IMG/VR virus record: IMGVR_UViG_3300022746_000049
Location: 1-28,335 of that record
DNA length: 28,335 bases
Strand: one strand, 5' to 3'
From: a virus
In this document: positions 9,111 through 17,057 of the stretch, piece after piece
How positions within the stretch are numbered: the first letter of the stretch is position 1
Layout of the letters: each line of letters opens with the position of its first letter
Notes under the pieces: model-generated
Seen by the model: only the letters and a program-made list of their open reading frames with translations
Database searches by the model: none
What the model was told of the DNA's origin: nothing
Translations under genes and position numbers: made by a program

Positions 9111-10094
9111 TTAAATAAAGCCCCCAGAAAGGATCCAACCTGCATCTTTTGCTTTACCTGTCAACAAAGCATCAGGATAACGAGCCACTTGAATCGGCGA
9201 CATATTTGTTCGTTTCACGGTCGCTTTTGATTGAGCAGCAAATTGAGTAATCATTGCGATTTGAGTTTGTGAGGCTTTTCCGTACATAGGCATCAAACGT
9301 TCAGCCAGACACCAGCGCAGAGCCATGTTGTAGCCTTGCGGCAACACGACTTCCTCATAAATGCTGCCATATCGCGTAAACAAAGTGTTTGCGAACAAGT
9401 GCATTTCACCCTGAGAAGGATTAGGCCAAACAAACAAATTACCAGAATCTTCGTTTGGGTTGTAATAAATCGCTTTTGGCCAAGGACCATTAAGCGTTTT
9501 TAAACCAATCATCTGATAGTCAGACAGTGCCAAAACAGAGATTGGATAGTCCAATCCACCGCCTTGAATTGGCTGGCCGTTTGATGTTGTATTTACGCGA
9601 ACAAACGCTGAATCAATGTTTAGAGGCTTTTGGTAATTTGCCGTGATTGTGGTTGCGGCCACGTTTTGAGGGATGCTTACTCGATAAGTACCAGCTTCAA
9701 TGACGTTACCGCCAGCGCCTGTGATGCTCAAGGTAATCTTTGTACCAGGCAGAATACCGCCACCACTGAGCGTTTGACCTTGTGCAACTGCGCCTGAGTT
9801 GACGCTAGTGACAGTCAAAATGTCGCCAGAAATTGAGCCTTCAAAAGAAGCGCCAATGTAGTTGGTGGTTTGCGGGAATGGGCCAAGACTGTACTGAACT
9901 TGGCCAGGAATCACAGGAAAAATGATCTCTGTGACGTTGAAAACCATCATGTTTTCGTTTGACCATTGATCTACAAGGTCGTTCAGCATCTCAAACGCAT
10001 CTTGTGCTGCGTCTGGCGTAGGTGTTTCGCCTGCTTCAAGTGCGCCAATATCCTTTAACGCTCGGCTGATAATGTCAATTGGCTTTGTGGTCAT
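9111..10094 (-). CDS. P22 gp4-like tail accessory factor with Ig-like insertion
   Basis: The product has 327 residues. The N-terminus ([20 protein letters not shown], then [16 protein letters not shown]) is the helical signature of the P22 gp4 / head-to-tail adaptor family, which binds the portal after packaging and starts tail assembly. The C-terminal part has [25 protein letters not shown] and a final helix-rich region, also typical. P22 gp4 is only 166 residues. Part of the excess is an insertion at about 82-153 related to the repeats in the gp10-like protein. The order gp4-like then gp10-like agrees with P22, apart from the homing endonuclease between them. Confidence 0.85.
   Translation of the reverse strand: MTTKPIDIISRALKDIGALEAGETPTPDAAQDAFEMLNDLVDQWSNENMMVFNVTEIIFPVIPGQVQYSLGPFPQTTNYIGASFEGSISGDILTVTSVNSGAVAQGQTLSGGGILPGTKITLSITGAGGNVIEAGTYRVSIPQNVAATTITANYQKPLNIDSAFVRVNTTSNGQPIQGGGLDYPISVLALSDYQMIGLKTLNGPWPKAIYYNPNEDSGNLFVWPNPSQGEMHLFANTLFTRYGSIYEEVVLPQGYNMALRWCLAERLMPMYGKASQTQIAMITQFAAQSKATVKRTNMSPIQVARYPDALLTGKAKDAGWILSGGFI
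9636..9851 (-). repeat. Single Ig-like-type repeat in the gp4-like protein
   Basis: Residues about 82-153 align by eye with the two repeats of the gp10-like protein. Shared elements are (A)[27 protein letters not shown], a PGTKI strand, GAGG and AGTYRVSI. It separates the helical N-terminal gp4 signature from its C-terminal half, so it looks like a surface loop insertion. Confidence 0.65.
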
Positions 10095-10103
10095 GTTTTT
10101 ACC

Positions 10104-10415
10104 TTACAGGGCTGGTGTGAAGGTCTGAGGCAACCAAGGTGCTGGAACAGGCTTCTTTGACAGCGTTTCTAGCTGTTCTGCTAGGCGTGATTTTATGATG
10201 TTTTTACCATCAACAACAGCAGAATCTTCAATCCACTTGGCAATCATTTCTTCTGTCACTTCTGCAAAAGGAACGCCGCCTGGTTCTGGAAAACTCCAGT
10301 AGCCTTCTGTTTCTACGGTGTTTTGACCGTCATTAACAGAACAAAAATATTTTGCGGCAGTGATAGCACTTTGGCTGTCTGCGTAGACTTCTAGGATTTT
10401 CCAGACGTAGTTCAT
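10104..10415 (-). CDS. Hypothetical protein between fibre and gp4-like genes
   Basis: The product has 103 residues. It begins with a strand-rich segment (YVWKILEVYADSQSAITAAKYFC), continues with EGYWSFPEPGG and a helix EEMIAKWIEDSA, and ends with a Pro-rich tail. No catalytic motif or membrane segment is visible. Small proteins of this style accompany fibre genes in several phages, and a fibre chaperone or connector is one possibility, but this is inference. The start overlaps the end of the S74 fibre gene by ATGA, so it is translated with it. A nine-base gap separates it from the gp4-like gene. Confidence 0.7.
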   Translation of the reverse strand: MNYVWKILEVYADSQSAITAAKYFCSVNDGQNTVETEGYWSFPEPGGVPFAEVTEEMIAKWIEDSAVVDGKNIIKSRLAEQLETLSKKPVPAPWLPQTFTPAL

Positions 10416-11878
10416 TTTGGCGCTTTCAGGACTTCAACGTCAGCTTGCAGTTGGGTGATGATGGCTTGTTGTTCTTGAATAGCTGCTGTCAAAGTAGCAA
10501 CCAAGAAGCTGGTGTCAATACCTTGGTAAACAGGTACTTCACGCTCACCCATCACAGCCTCAACTGCTGGTGTCAGCTCATTACCTTCTTCATCATAGGT
10601 AGCTGGAACAGCGGGAGTGATCTCATATTGTTCAATACGAGTGGCGTCTTTCTCACCAGTTACACACCCAGCTACAACTTCTTGCAGTTCGTGAGCGATA
10701 AAACCTTCTCCAACCGAACCATCGGATTTCCATGTGTATGTGCAAGGCTTTAGTGCGGCAACCTTACTCAATGCTCCTGTCATGGGTGCAACATTTTCCT
10801 TAAGACGGTAGTCAGAAGAAGTGTTGTAAGCTGTTGCAGTTGTAGTAACAGAGATCGTACCAACGGCAGTACCGCTTCGACGCAATTCAATTGCAGTACC
10901 GTTAGACGTCTGCCTTCCTACAACTAATCCGGTATTTCCATCTCGAATGATTGCAGTGAAACCGCTGGGTTGAGACATAAAGCCAGTATTAGAACTACTT
11001 CCAATGTCCAGTGCACTTGTAGTCCCCACCAGCAAGTTACCGCTGGAGTCGATACGGGCACGTTCATTGTTGTTAGTACCAAATGTCAAAGGACGGCTTG
11101 CACCCAAAGCATATAAATTGAATCCCGAAGAATTTACGTTTATATAGCCTAAAGAAGTTGTATATGTTCCTGTCCCAGTAGAGTCTTGTAAAAAAATTTC
11201 AGAACCGCTTGTCCCTTTGAGAGTAAAAGTAGCAAATGAACCATCAGACACTGGGGTTGTAGTACCAACACCCAAATTCCCACTAGCATCAAGCGTCATT
11301 GCTTGGGTGAAGCTGATTGCGTTACCTGCTGTGCCTGATGCTGCTACGTTCCATTTGTGAACACCGTCACCAGAATTACCACTTTGTTGGTAAAGAGTGG
11401 CATAGTTAGAAGTAATATATTTCCAGTTTGTGCCATCGTAATAAGCGTTTGCGGCTGAGTAGTTACCACCACCAAGACCGCCAAAGCTAGCATTTACAAC
11501 TTGCAAAGCTTTAATACTTGTCCAAGCACTAGGCGTAACACCTACACCTACGTTCTGAGCAGTGTCAATAGTGACTGCAGTTGTTGTACCGTTAGTTTTA
11601 AAAAGCAGACTAGATGAACTTTGAACTATTGGCGTTGTGAGTGACGTTGAAGCAGAAAGAGTCGTAAACGCACCAGTATTTGGAGTTCCAGAACCAATCG
11701 TTCCAGGCGCTGTATAGGCGCTAGAAGCCAACATTGTGTTGGTCACAGTACCTGTGTCGCCTGTTGTCACCATTGTTCCAGCGGTTGCAGGGACGTTGAT
11801 GTTAAAGGTTGATGCTGTGTTAGGACCAACCAGATTAACCTGACCGCCCAAAGTTGCCTGAAATACTAAATTGCCCAT
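10412..11878 (-). CDS. Tail fibre with C-terminal S74 intramolecular chaperone
   Basis: The product has 488 residues. Residues 1-340 are Thr/Ser/Gly-rich beta shaft with recurring NLGVGTTTP and NLLVGTTSA turns. The Peptidase S74 domain starts at about 350: YNTSSDYRLKENV carries the presumed nucleophile Ser355 and Lys360, spaced as in the Ser-Lys dyad of this family, then GFIAHELQEVV at 392-402. The C-terminal helix (about 458-485) is a coiled coil that helps trimerisation. S74 domains guide fibre trimer folding and then cut themselves off. A strong Shine-Dalgarno (AAGGAAGAATC before ATG) precedes the start. It lies beside a second fibre gene, and both are inserted between the capsid and gp4-like genes, unlike P22. 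Confidence 0.88.
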   Translation of the reverse strand: MGNLVFQATLGGQVNLVGPNTASTFNINVPATAGTMVTTGDTGTVTNTMLASSAYTAPGTIGSGTPNTGAFTTLSASTSLTTPIVQSSSSLLFKTNGTTTAVTIDTAQNVGVGVTPSAWTSIKALQVVNASFGGLGGGNYSAANAYYDGTNWKYITSNYATLYQQSGNSGDGVHKWNVAASGTAGNAISFTQAMTLDASGNLGVGTTTPVSDGSFATFTLKGTSGSEIFLQDSTGTGTYTTSLGYINVNSSGFNLYALGASRPLTFGTNNNERARIDSSGNLLVGTTSALDIGSSSNTGFMSQPSGFTAIIRDGNTGLVVGRQTSNGTAIELRRSGTAVGTISVTTTATAYNTSSDYRLKENVAPMTGALSKVAALKPCTYTWKSDGSVGEGFIAHELQEVVAGCVTGEKDATRIEQYEITPAVPATYDEEGNELTPAVEAVMGEREVPVYQGIDTSFLVATLTAAIQEQQAIITQLQADVEVLKAPK

Positions 11879-11887
11879 GATTCTTCC

Positions 11888-14386
11888 TTATGGTGCGATG
11901 ATTAACTGACTAACCGTCAAAGCGCCCGTAGACGGGTTGAATTTTAGCTTTGTTGATGATGTTTGCTCTGGCAAGTTGCCAGTGGTGTTTGTTTTCCAAA
12001 CTGGATAAACAGTCGCATTTGTTGTTGTGTCGTCTGTTGTTCCGGTATTCGTTGCGTTTGTCGCTGTGGTGGCCGTAGTCGCAGAAGTAGCGTTACCACT
12101 CAAAGCACCCACAAAAGTCGTAGACGTAACAGAAGTCAGACCAGCCAACGTGGTTGACGATGAACCCAACGCAATCGCTGTTGTTCCGACCGTAATGCTG
12201 GAATTTGTCAGAGCAGAGTTAGGAATACTGGTCAAGCCAGCACCCGAACCGCTGAACTGAGTAGCCGTTAAAACGCCAGTAGAGGGGTTAAATTGGTACT
12301 TAGTAGAGCTGGTGTACTCGGTTGTTAAATTGCCGCTTGTGGCGGCTGCAAATAGCGGATAGCGGGTGGCATTGGTGGTCGTGTCATCCGTGACAGTAGC
12401 GTAAGCCGTTGGAGTTGTCCAAGTAGGAGCGCCAGAGCCACTAGAAGTTAAGACCTGTCCGCTAGTACCAGCAGCACTAAAAGCATAAGCAGTGCCACTA
12501 CCGTAGGCGATTCCACCAGCAGTAGGCGTAGCAGTTCCATTTGTACCACCTTGGGCAATTGGCAAAGTGCCAATAATGTGCTGAACTTCAACAGATTTGG
12601 TTTGAATTGCCACCAACAATTTGCCATGCACGTTGTTGCTGTAAGTAATCACGCCAACTTGGATTGAATAATTTGGCGTTGTTGGCTCAGTTGCTGTAAA
12701 TGTGCCAGCTACAGAAGCAGACAAATAAACAGCAGCACCATCGCTAAAGGCTGAAGTGTCAAGATCGTTTACTGTGCCGCTAATCGTCACATAGCCAAAA
12801 CCATTGTTTGTTATGTCCGTAGTCGTAACGCCAATCACATCAGCAGTTGTGTAAGAAGTCGCAATTGCTTTAGTGATTAGGGGCGTTTGACCTGTTGCAC
12901 CACTAATGTAAACAACGCTTCCGTTAACAATCGTTGAACCTGTCTGGTTTCTTACGCGAACAATCTGTTCCTGACCAATGTTCAGGCTCATTTGTGAGTT
13001 GTCGTTGTAGTAATTCAGCGTGTGGGCTGAAGAATCATAGAAAACACGGCCTTCTGCGTATGAAGGTGCAGTTGTTGGGGTGTAAGCCGTGTAATCAGAA
13101 ATTGTCGGATTATTTAGCGTTGCAGCAGTAGCCAAAGCCACCACAGTTCCTGTGCCAGTTGTGCTGTAAGACGTTCCCCAAGCAGAGCCTGTTGACAATG
13201 GGATGCCTGCGCCTGGGTAAACCATCGGAGCAGCATTAGAAATCGTTACAGCGGTAGAACCGTTATATGTTGCGGCAGATGTTGTAATTCCTGAACCAAT
13301 TGTCAGGTTGTAAAGGCTTCCACCCAATGCCACACCAGAAATAGTGCTGTTTGCCAGTTGAGCGTTAGAAATTGTGCCACTTAGATCAGTTGTTGGGACT
13401 GTTGATGAAGCCGTAAACGCTGACGTTCCGTTGCCTTTTACATAACCCGTCAAAGTCGTTGCGCCTGTGCCACCGTTAGCCACATCAATTGTTGTAGCGT
13501 TCCATGTTCCTGCGGTCAACGTACCAACGCCCGTAATTCCTGTGTAGGAGCCGCTAATTCGCGCTGTGTCAATTGTTCCGCTACTGATTTGGCTGGCAGC
13601 AATCGCAATGTCTTGGTCTGTCAGGCTAGTCAGTTGACCTTGAGCGTTGACAGTAGCCGTGACGGACTTTGACGCAGAACCCTTTGTTGCAGCAGTAACG
13701 CCAGTATTTGCGATGCTGAACGTGTTAGCAAAAAGGCTTAGACCTGTGCCAGCGTAATAAGTGCTGTTACCCGCAAACTGAACAAACGTGATTGGAGTGA
13801 CGTTAATTGTGCCAGTTTCAGCAGATGTGGAAACCCAAGCTGTTTGGGCTTGACCGCCGTTTAAAACTACGCAATAGGAGCCAGGCACTTCTGCCCACAC
13901 ATCCATGTCAGCCGAACGCGACCAAGCGCCTGAAGCAGCAATATAAATGCCGTTCTCAGATGATGTTGTTTGGTTCTTAACCAACACCCTGTCACCAGCC
14001 AATGTGGTGTATGTGTCAATCGTCTGCAACCCTGAAAGCGTGATGTTTGCGGTTGTAGCGCACTTTACAGATTGTTTTGGATTCAGACCTTGTGCAATTG
14101 CATCAACATACGCCTTGTTGGTAATGTCTGTGTTACCAGTTGGCGCAGTTGCAATCGTTCCCGTTGTCGTTGAGACATTGGTAAACACGCCAGTTGAAGG
14201 CGTTACAGCGCCAATAGTCGTGCTATTGATTGTGCTGTTTGTGATGTTTAACCCAGATTGGTCTGGATTTACAGTCGCATAAAACGGCTGTCCCTGACCA
14301 ATGAAGGTTTCAAATTCTCCGTCAACCGAAAAATACGCCTGAACAGGCAGTAAATTCTGGTCTTCAGTTTTGGCGGGGTCAGCCAT
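11888..14386 (-). CDS. Large tail fibre / tail appendage protein
   Basis: The product has 832 residues and is almost entirely beta-type low-complexity sequence rich in Thr, Ser, Gly and Ala. Near 130-200 it has a fibre module with RVLVKNQTTSSENGIYIAAS and GAWSRSADMDVWAEVPGS, known from many phage fibres. Short AQGGTNGT / ANGGTGATT turns recur along the shaft. A repeated unit (DDTTTNAT...FNPSTG) appears twice near the C-terminus. No depolymerase or S74 motif is seen, so the protein may be a proximal shaft on which the neighbouring S74 fibre assembles, or an independent appendage. The upstream ribosome site is AAGGGTAG. Confidence 0.82.
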   Translation of the reverse strand: MADPAKTEDQNLLPVQAYFSVDGEFETFIGQGQPFYATVNPDQSGLNITNSTINSTTIGAVTPSTGVFTNVSTTTGTIATAPTGNTDITNKAYVDAIAQGLNPKQSVKCATTANITLSGLQTIDTYTTLAGDRVLVKNQTTSSENGIYIAASGAWSRSADMDVWAEVPGSYCVVLNGGQAQTAWVSTSAETGTINVTPITFVQFAGNSTYYAGTGLSLFANTFSIANTGVTAATKGSASKSVTATVNAQGQLTSLTDQDIAIAASQISSGTIDTARISGSYTGITGVGTLTAGTWNATTIDVANGGTGATTLTGYVKGNGTSAFTASSTVPTTDLSGTISNAQLANSTISGVALGGSLYNLTIGSGITTSAATYNGSTAVTISNAAPMVYPGAGIPLSTGSAWGTSYSTTGTGTVVALATAATLNNPTISDYTAYTPTTAPSYAEGRVFYDSSAHTLNYYNDNSQMSLNIGQEQIVRVRNQTGSTIVNGSVVYISGATGQTPLITKAIATSYTTADVIGVTTTDITNNGFGYVTISGTVNDLDTSAFSDGAAVYLSASVAGTFTATEPTTPNYSIQVGVITYSNNVHGKLLVAIQTKSVEVQHIIGTLPIAQGGTNGTATPTAGGIAYGSGTAYAFSAAGTSGQVLTSSGSGAPTWTTPTAYATVTDDTTTNATRYPLFAAATSGNLTTEYTSSTKYQFNPSTGVLTATQFSGSGAGLTSIPNSALTNSSITVGTTAIALGSSSTTLAGLTSVTSTTFVGALSGNATSATTATTATNATNTGTTDDTTTNATVYPVWKTNTTGNLPEQTSSTKLKFNPSTGALTVSQLIIAP
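11909..12388 (-). repeat. Duplicated C-terminal unit in the large fibre
   Basis: Two copies of a unit of about 45 residues lie at roughly 12254-12388 and 11909-12034. Each starts DDTTTNAT(R/V)YP, continues with SGNL or TGNL and SSTK, and ends FNPSTG(V/A)LT. The intervening stretch is a Thr/Ala-rich run (SATTATTATNAT). The sequence supports duplication within the gene, giving a modular fibre end that could vary by recombination. Confidence 0.7.
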
Positions 14387-14395
14387 AAACTACCC

Positions 14396-14731
14396 TTAAA
14401 AAGCGATAGGGGTAACGTAAACGATAGAAGGGCCAGCAGCAGAGCCAATCATTCGCACATAAGTGGGAGTGGTTGGAACGCCGAACAGGATTGCATCATT
14501 CATTGAAGGTGGCAACACAAAGTCACCAGTTGTTGAACCGCTAACAGGCAGCACAGGAGCGCCGACACCAGTAGGGCCAAACTTCACCGCAACGCTGGTT
14601 GCACCTGTATTAATCAGGGAAACGTAGTTACATTGAATGTTGGGGTTGTTGTTGACCAAAGCCTCTGAAGTGGCTGTCGCGCCCGCCGAAACCGCAGTTG
14701 TTGGGCCGACTACACGAAAAGGAGTAGACAT
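14396..14731 (-). CDS. Small beta-rich structural candidate
   Basis: The product has 111 residues. Nearly all of it is predicted beta: VSLINTGATSVAVKFG, GSTTGDFVLPPSMNDAILF and YVRMIGSAAGPSIVYVTPI. It has no charged catalytic cluster, signal or membrane segment. The pattern looks like a small jelly-roll or Ig-like capsid/tail decoration protein. It lies between the glycosyltransferase and the large fibre and has a strong ribosome site (AAAGGAAAATAT before ATG), as expected for an abundant virion protein. The role is inferred from composition and position only. Confidence 0.7.
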   Translation of the reverse strand: MSTPFRVVGPTTAVSAGATATSEALVNNNPNIQCNYVSLINTGATSVAVKFGPTGVGAPVLPVSGSTTGDFVLPPSMNDAILFGVPTTPTYVRMIGSAAGPSIVYVTPIAF

Positions 14732-14760
14732 ATATTTTCCTTTGCAAAGATGGCCGGATT

Positions 14761-15423
14761 TTACCTATTTCTCAGGTAATTTCCTAGATGGCCTTCGAAG
14801 ATTTTATAACCAATATGCCCCATTGCGATTTCTGGGTCAATCCACACTTTCCCGCCAATCTTTTGCCACCGGATACAGAAGCTGTAATCCTCGCCCCATT
14901 TGTAACCATCCTCAAAAATATGGTCAAACAAAGGATAAAACTTCTTATCTCTTTCTGCGGTGTAAAAGTGACGATCTGGGTATTCAGCAATCATTTTTTC
15001 AATGCAATTACGGCTAATCTTCATAAATCCTGTGGCCACTGATTTAACTTCTAAAAGCCCCGTTTCTGGGTCTGCCCACAGTTCAGGCTTATCAAGATAA
15101 TGAAGGGGGTAATTGATAGGGTCACGCCTGCCAGGATAAACGCCAGCAACCAAATCTGCTTTAGCGTCCACTAACTTGAGCAAAGCGCCAGGCTGCCAAG
15201 TCACATCAGAATCAACAAAAATCAAATCATCGCAGTCTGATTCCAAAAAGCGTGTGGCAATAATTCCTCTACTGTCAGCGATTAAAGCATTTCCAATGTC
15301 ATCCACCAATGTGTAGCGGTCCCCCCTTTTGACCAACTCCAATGTGTCGTTCAGTAAGGAACGCATTGTTCCCATGTGTACCACGCCCGTATAAGCAGGG
15401 ATGGCAATCATTATGTGTTTCAT
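14761..15423 (-). CDS. GT-A family (GT2-like) glycosyltransferase
   Basis: The product has 220 residues. The N-terminal strand IMIAIPAYTG and the helix around NALIADSRG lead to DLIFVDSDVTW, whose DSD at 71-73 is the metal and nucleotide-sugar binding DxD motif. VATGFM at 129-134 and GEDYSFC at 177-183 match the acceptor-side and catalytic ED motifs of GT2-like enzymes. GHIGYK follows near 202. No membrane segment is present, so it is a soluble enzyme. Placement in the middle of the virion operon suggests a virion protein, the DNA or a host surface polymer as target, but the sequence does not say which. An intrinsic terminator lies just upstream, so expression depends on read-through or a separate start. 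Confidence 0.85.
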   Translation of the reverse strand: MKHIMIAIPAYTGVVHMGTMRSLLNDTLELVKRGDRYTLVDDIGNALIADSRGIIATRFLESDCDDLIFVDSDVTWQPGALLKLVDAKADLVAGVYPGRRDPINYPLHYLDKPELWADPETGLLEVKSVATGFMKISRNCIEKMIAEYPDRHFYTAERDKKFYPLFDHIFEDGYKWGEDYSFCIRWQKIGGKVWIDPEIAMGHIGYKIFEGHLGNYLRNR

Positions 15424-15435
15424 TCTTTTTCCTTC

Positions 15436-15473
15436 TCAAAAAGAAACGCCCCCTGATTTTACTCAGGAGGCGT
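15436..15473 (-). terminator. Intrinsic terminator/attenuator downstream of the coat block
   Basis: On the minus strand, ACGCCTCCTGA (15473-15463) can pair with TCAGGGGGCGT (15456-15446) through 11 pairs, including one G-U, with a six-base loop. TTTCTTTTT follows at about 15446-15437. This has the form of a Rho-independent terminator for leftward transcription. The T-tract sits just before the Shine-Dalgarno of the glycosyltransferase gene, so partial read-through would set expression of all genes further left. Confidence 0.8.
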
Positions 15474-15493
15474 AAAGGCAACTGCTTAATAAA

Positions 15494-15727
15494 TTAAGCG
15501 GTCAAACCAACGTTTTTCAATGCAGTGATGATTGCGTTAGTAGCAGCCACAAACTCAGCAGTTGAGGGGGCAGCGGTTAATGCGGTGATTGCGCCTGCTT
15601 GAACAACTGGAGTAGTGCCGTAGAAACCCACTTTACCACCGGATGCTGCGATCAAATCACCATCGCTGGCGTTACCGTTCATCAAATAGTTAGGGGTTTG
15701 GGTTGATGCTGGTCCTGGATTAGACAT
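15494..15727 (-). CDS. Small capsid-associated candidate, function unknown
   Basis: The product has 77 residues. It contains a Gly/Ser/Asn-rich first half (NYLMNGNASDGDLIAASG), the sequence GKVGFYGTTPVVQAGAIT and an Ala-rich C-terminal helix (TAEFVAATNAIITALKN). The Tyr-Gly-Thr-Thr-Pro-Val element is one I associate with small phage proteins placed after major capsid genes. A decoration or head-fibre role is possible but not shown. The ribosome site is strong (AAGGAAAT before ATC-ATG). It is flanked by a UUCG hairpin on the coat side and an intrinsic terminator on the other, so it shares the coat transcript. Confidence 0.75.
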   Translation of the reverse strand: MSNPGPASTQTPNYLMNGNASDGDLIAASGGKVGFYGTTPVVQAGAITALTAAPSTAEFVAATNAIITALKNVGLTA

Positions 15728-15758
15728 GATATTTCCTTAAAAAGATTGGTTTAGAAAT

Positions 15759-15774
15759 GGGGGGCGAACCCCCC
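15759..15774 (-). terminator. Very stable UUCG hairpin just after the coat gene
   Basis: The minus-strand RNA reads GGGGGG-UUCG-CCCCCC, starting nine bases after the coat stop codon. A perfect six-pair G/C stem capped by a UUCG tetraloop is unusually stable. The following bases (ATTTCT) are only partly T-rich, so complete termination is unlikely. Partial termination, 3' end protection or separation of coat and downstream translation are more plausible. Confidence 0.65.
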
Positions 15775-15782
15775 AAGACTGA

Positions 15783-17033
15783 TTAGGATGCAACGCGGCA
15801 AGCCAATTCAGGGTACAGAGGCGCCCAACCGTACAACACATCCAAACGAGTTGGGATGCTGTCGTTGTTGATCGTGTACTGACGAACCACACGCATCGAC
15901 AAGCCGATTTCTTTGTCAGAGGCACGACCAGCGAAATGCACACCTTCTGGCAACTCAAGGTCAGCCACAGCCAAAGTAAACGCATTTTTGTGCATCACGA
16001 TGTTTTGGGCAGACACAGCACCAGTAGCGTTGAACTGAGTAACAGCAGCAGTGCTAGAAGTTGATGGGATGCTCACGTTTTGGAACTGACCAGCAGTAAT
16101 CACGGCTGGAGACACAGTAACGGCCACGGTAGAACCAGAGCTGATAGAAGCAGCTGTCTTAACCACGAAGTTACGGAGCTTGTTAGAGCCGTAAGGTTGG
16201 CGGTTTTGTGGGTTAACTGCGTACACACCAGCAATAGTGAACACGTCACCAGCGTTAAGGTTCACAGTTGCAGTAGCAGCAGTGATGCTCACAGTACCAG
16301 AAGAAGCCCAACCAGTGGTCAAGAAGCCAGTACCAGTTGTGGTGTTCACAGAGGCAGTAGCGTTAGCGCCGTTAGTGCCGAAAGTTTGAGACACAACGTT
16401 TTGGTCAAGTTTCCAGTTCATACCGCCAGAATCACGGCCCATCAAACCTTTACGGTATTGCGAACCAATGGCTTCTTGAGGAACAAACAAACCTTTCAAG
16501 CTGTTCACGATGGAAGCAGATGTAAAGGGTTCAACGATACATGAACGGCGGCCATCGCGAGGTGCGCCTTCGCTGTCCAGATATGCGCCTGCGGTCAAGT
16601 AGGTCAGCAGATCGGTAGGAACAACGCCAGCAGTACCAACGATGTTGGCAGTTTGGGCCACGGCCATAGCCATACCGTCACGGTCAATCTTGTTAGCGAT
16701 AGCTGCAATTGCGGGCTTCAACACACGGTCGCTGAACATATCCAAGCTCAGAGCCAAGTCTTGAGTTGTGAATTGTGTGTCAACGTGGAACTGTGTGGAC
16801 AAGGTAACGGGCACACTGGTTTCGTTGAAGTCTTCAACGTTCAGAGCAGGGCCAGTAGTACCAATGAAACGACCAGGCTTGCGAACGTTCACGGTGTTAC
16901 CGATCTTAGCGCCCACAACAGCAAACTGGTCGTCATAGTTGCGGTCAACTTCAGAAGTGAAGGTCAACTCGTTTTCCAAGACCATCAACGCTTCGTTGGT
17001 GATCTTGCTAATGGTCAATAAATTGTTTGACAT
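15783..17033 (-). CDS. Major capsid protein, P22 coat (gp5) family
   Basis: The product has 416 residues, against 430 for P22 gp5. The N-terminus (LLTISKITNEALMVLENELTF, spanning residues 5-25) followed by NTVNVRKPGRF and the segment TQFHVDTQFTTQDLALSLD are diagnostic of the P22 coat family (HK97-like fold with an inserted domain). Further support comes from KIDRDGMAMA and the C-terminal YTINNDSIPTRLDVLYGWAPLYPELACRV. It forms the icosahedral shell around scaffold. The ribosome site is GAAAGAAAATC before ATG. The spacing to the scaffold gene is 24 bases. Folding of P22 coat depends on GroEL/GroES, which is relevant to the GroES-like gene at 22990-23274. Confidence 0.93.
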   Translation of the reverse strand: MSNNLLTISKITNEALMVLENELTFTSEVDRNYDDQFAVVGAKIGNTVNVRKPGRFIGTTGPALNVEDFNETSVPVTLSTQFHVDTQFTTQDLALSLDMFSDRVLKPAIAAIANKIDRDGMAMAVAQTANIVGTAGVVPTDLLTYLTAGAYLDSEGAPRDGRRSCIVEPFTSASIVNSLKGLFVPQEAIGSQYRKGLMGRDSGGMNWKLDQNVVSQTFGTNGANATASVNTTTGTGFLTTGWASSGTVSITAATATVNLNAGDVFTIAGVYAVNPQNRQPYGSNKLRNFVVKTAASISSGSTVAVTVSPAVITAGQFQNVSIPSTSSTAAVTQFNATGAVSAQNIVMHKNAFTLAVADLELPEGVHFAGRASDKEIGLSMRVVRQYTINNDSIPTRLDVLYGWAPLYPELACRVAS

Positions 17034-17057
17034 GATTTTCTTTCAAAAAGATTAGGT

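Noticed and set aside
9107-9145. N-terminal extension of the GIY-YIG gene
   Set aside because: The added residues are an out-of-frame reading of the gp4-like gene end. Family sequence starts at MYYVYQ.
16080-17021. Plus-strand open frames opposite the coat gene
   Set aside because: They mirror codon bias of a highly expressed gene and have no plausible protein sequence.
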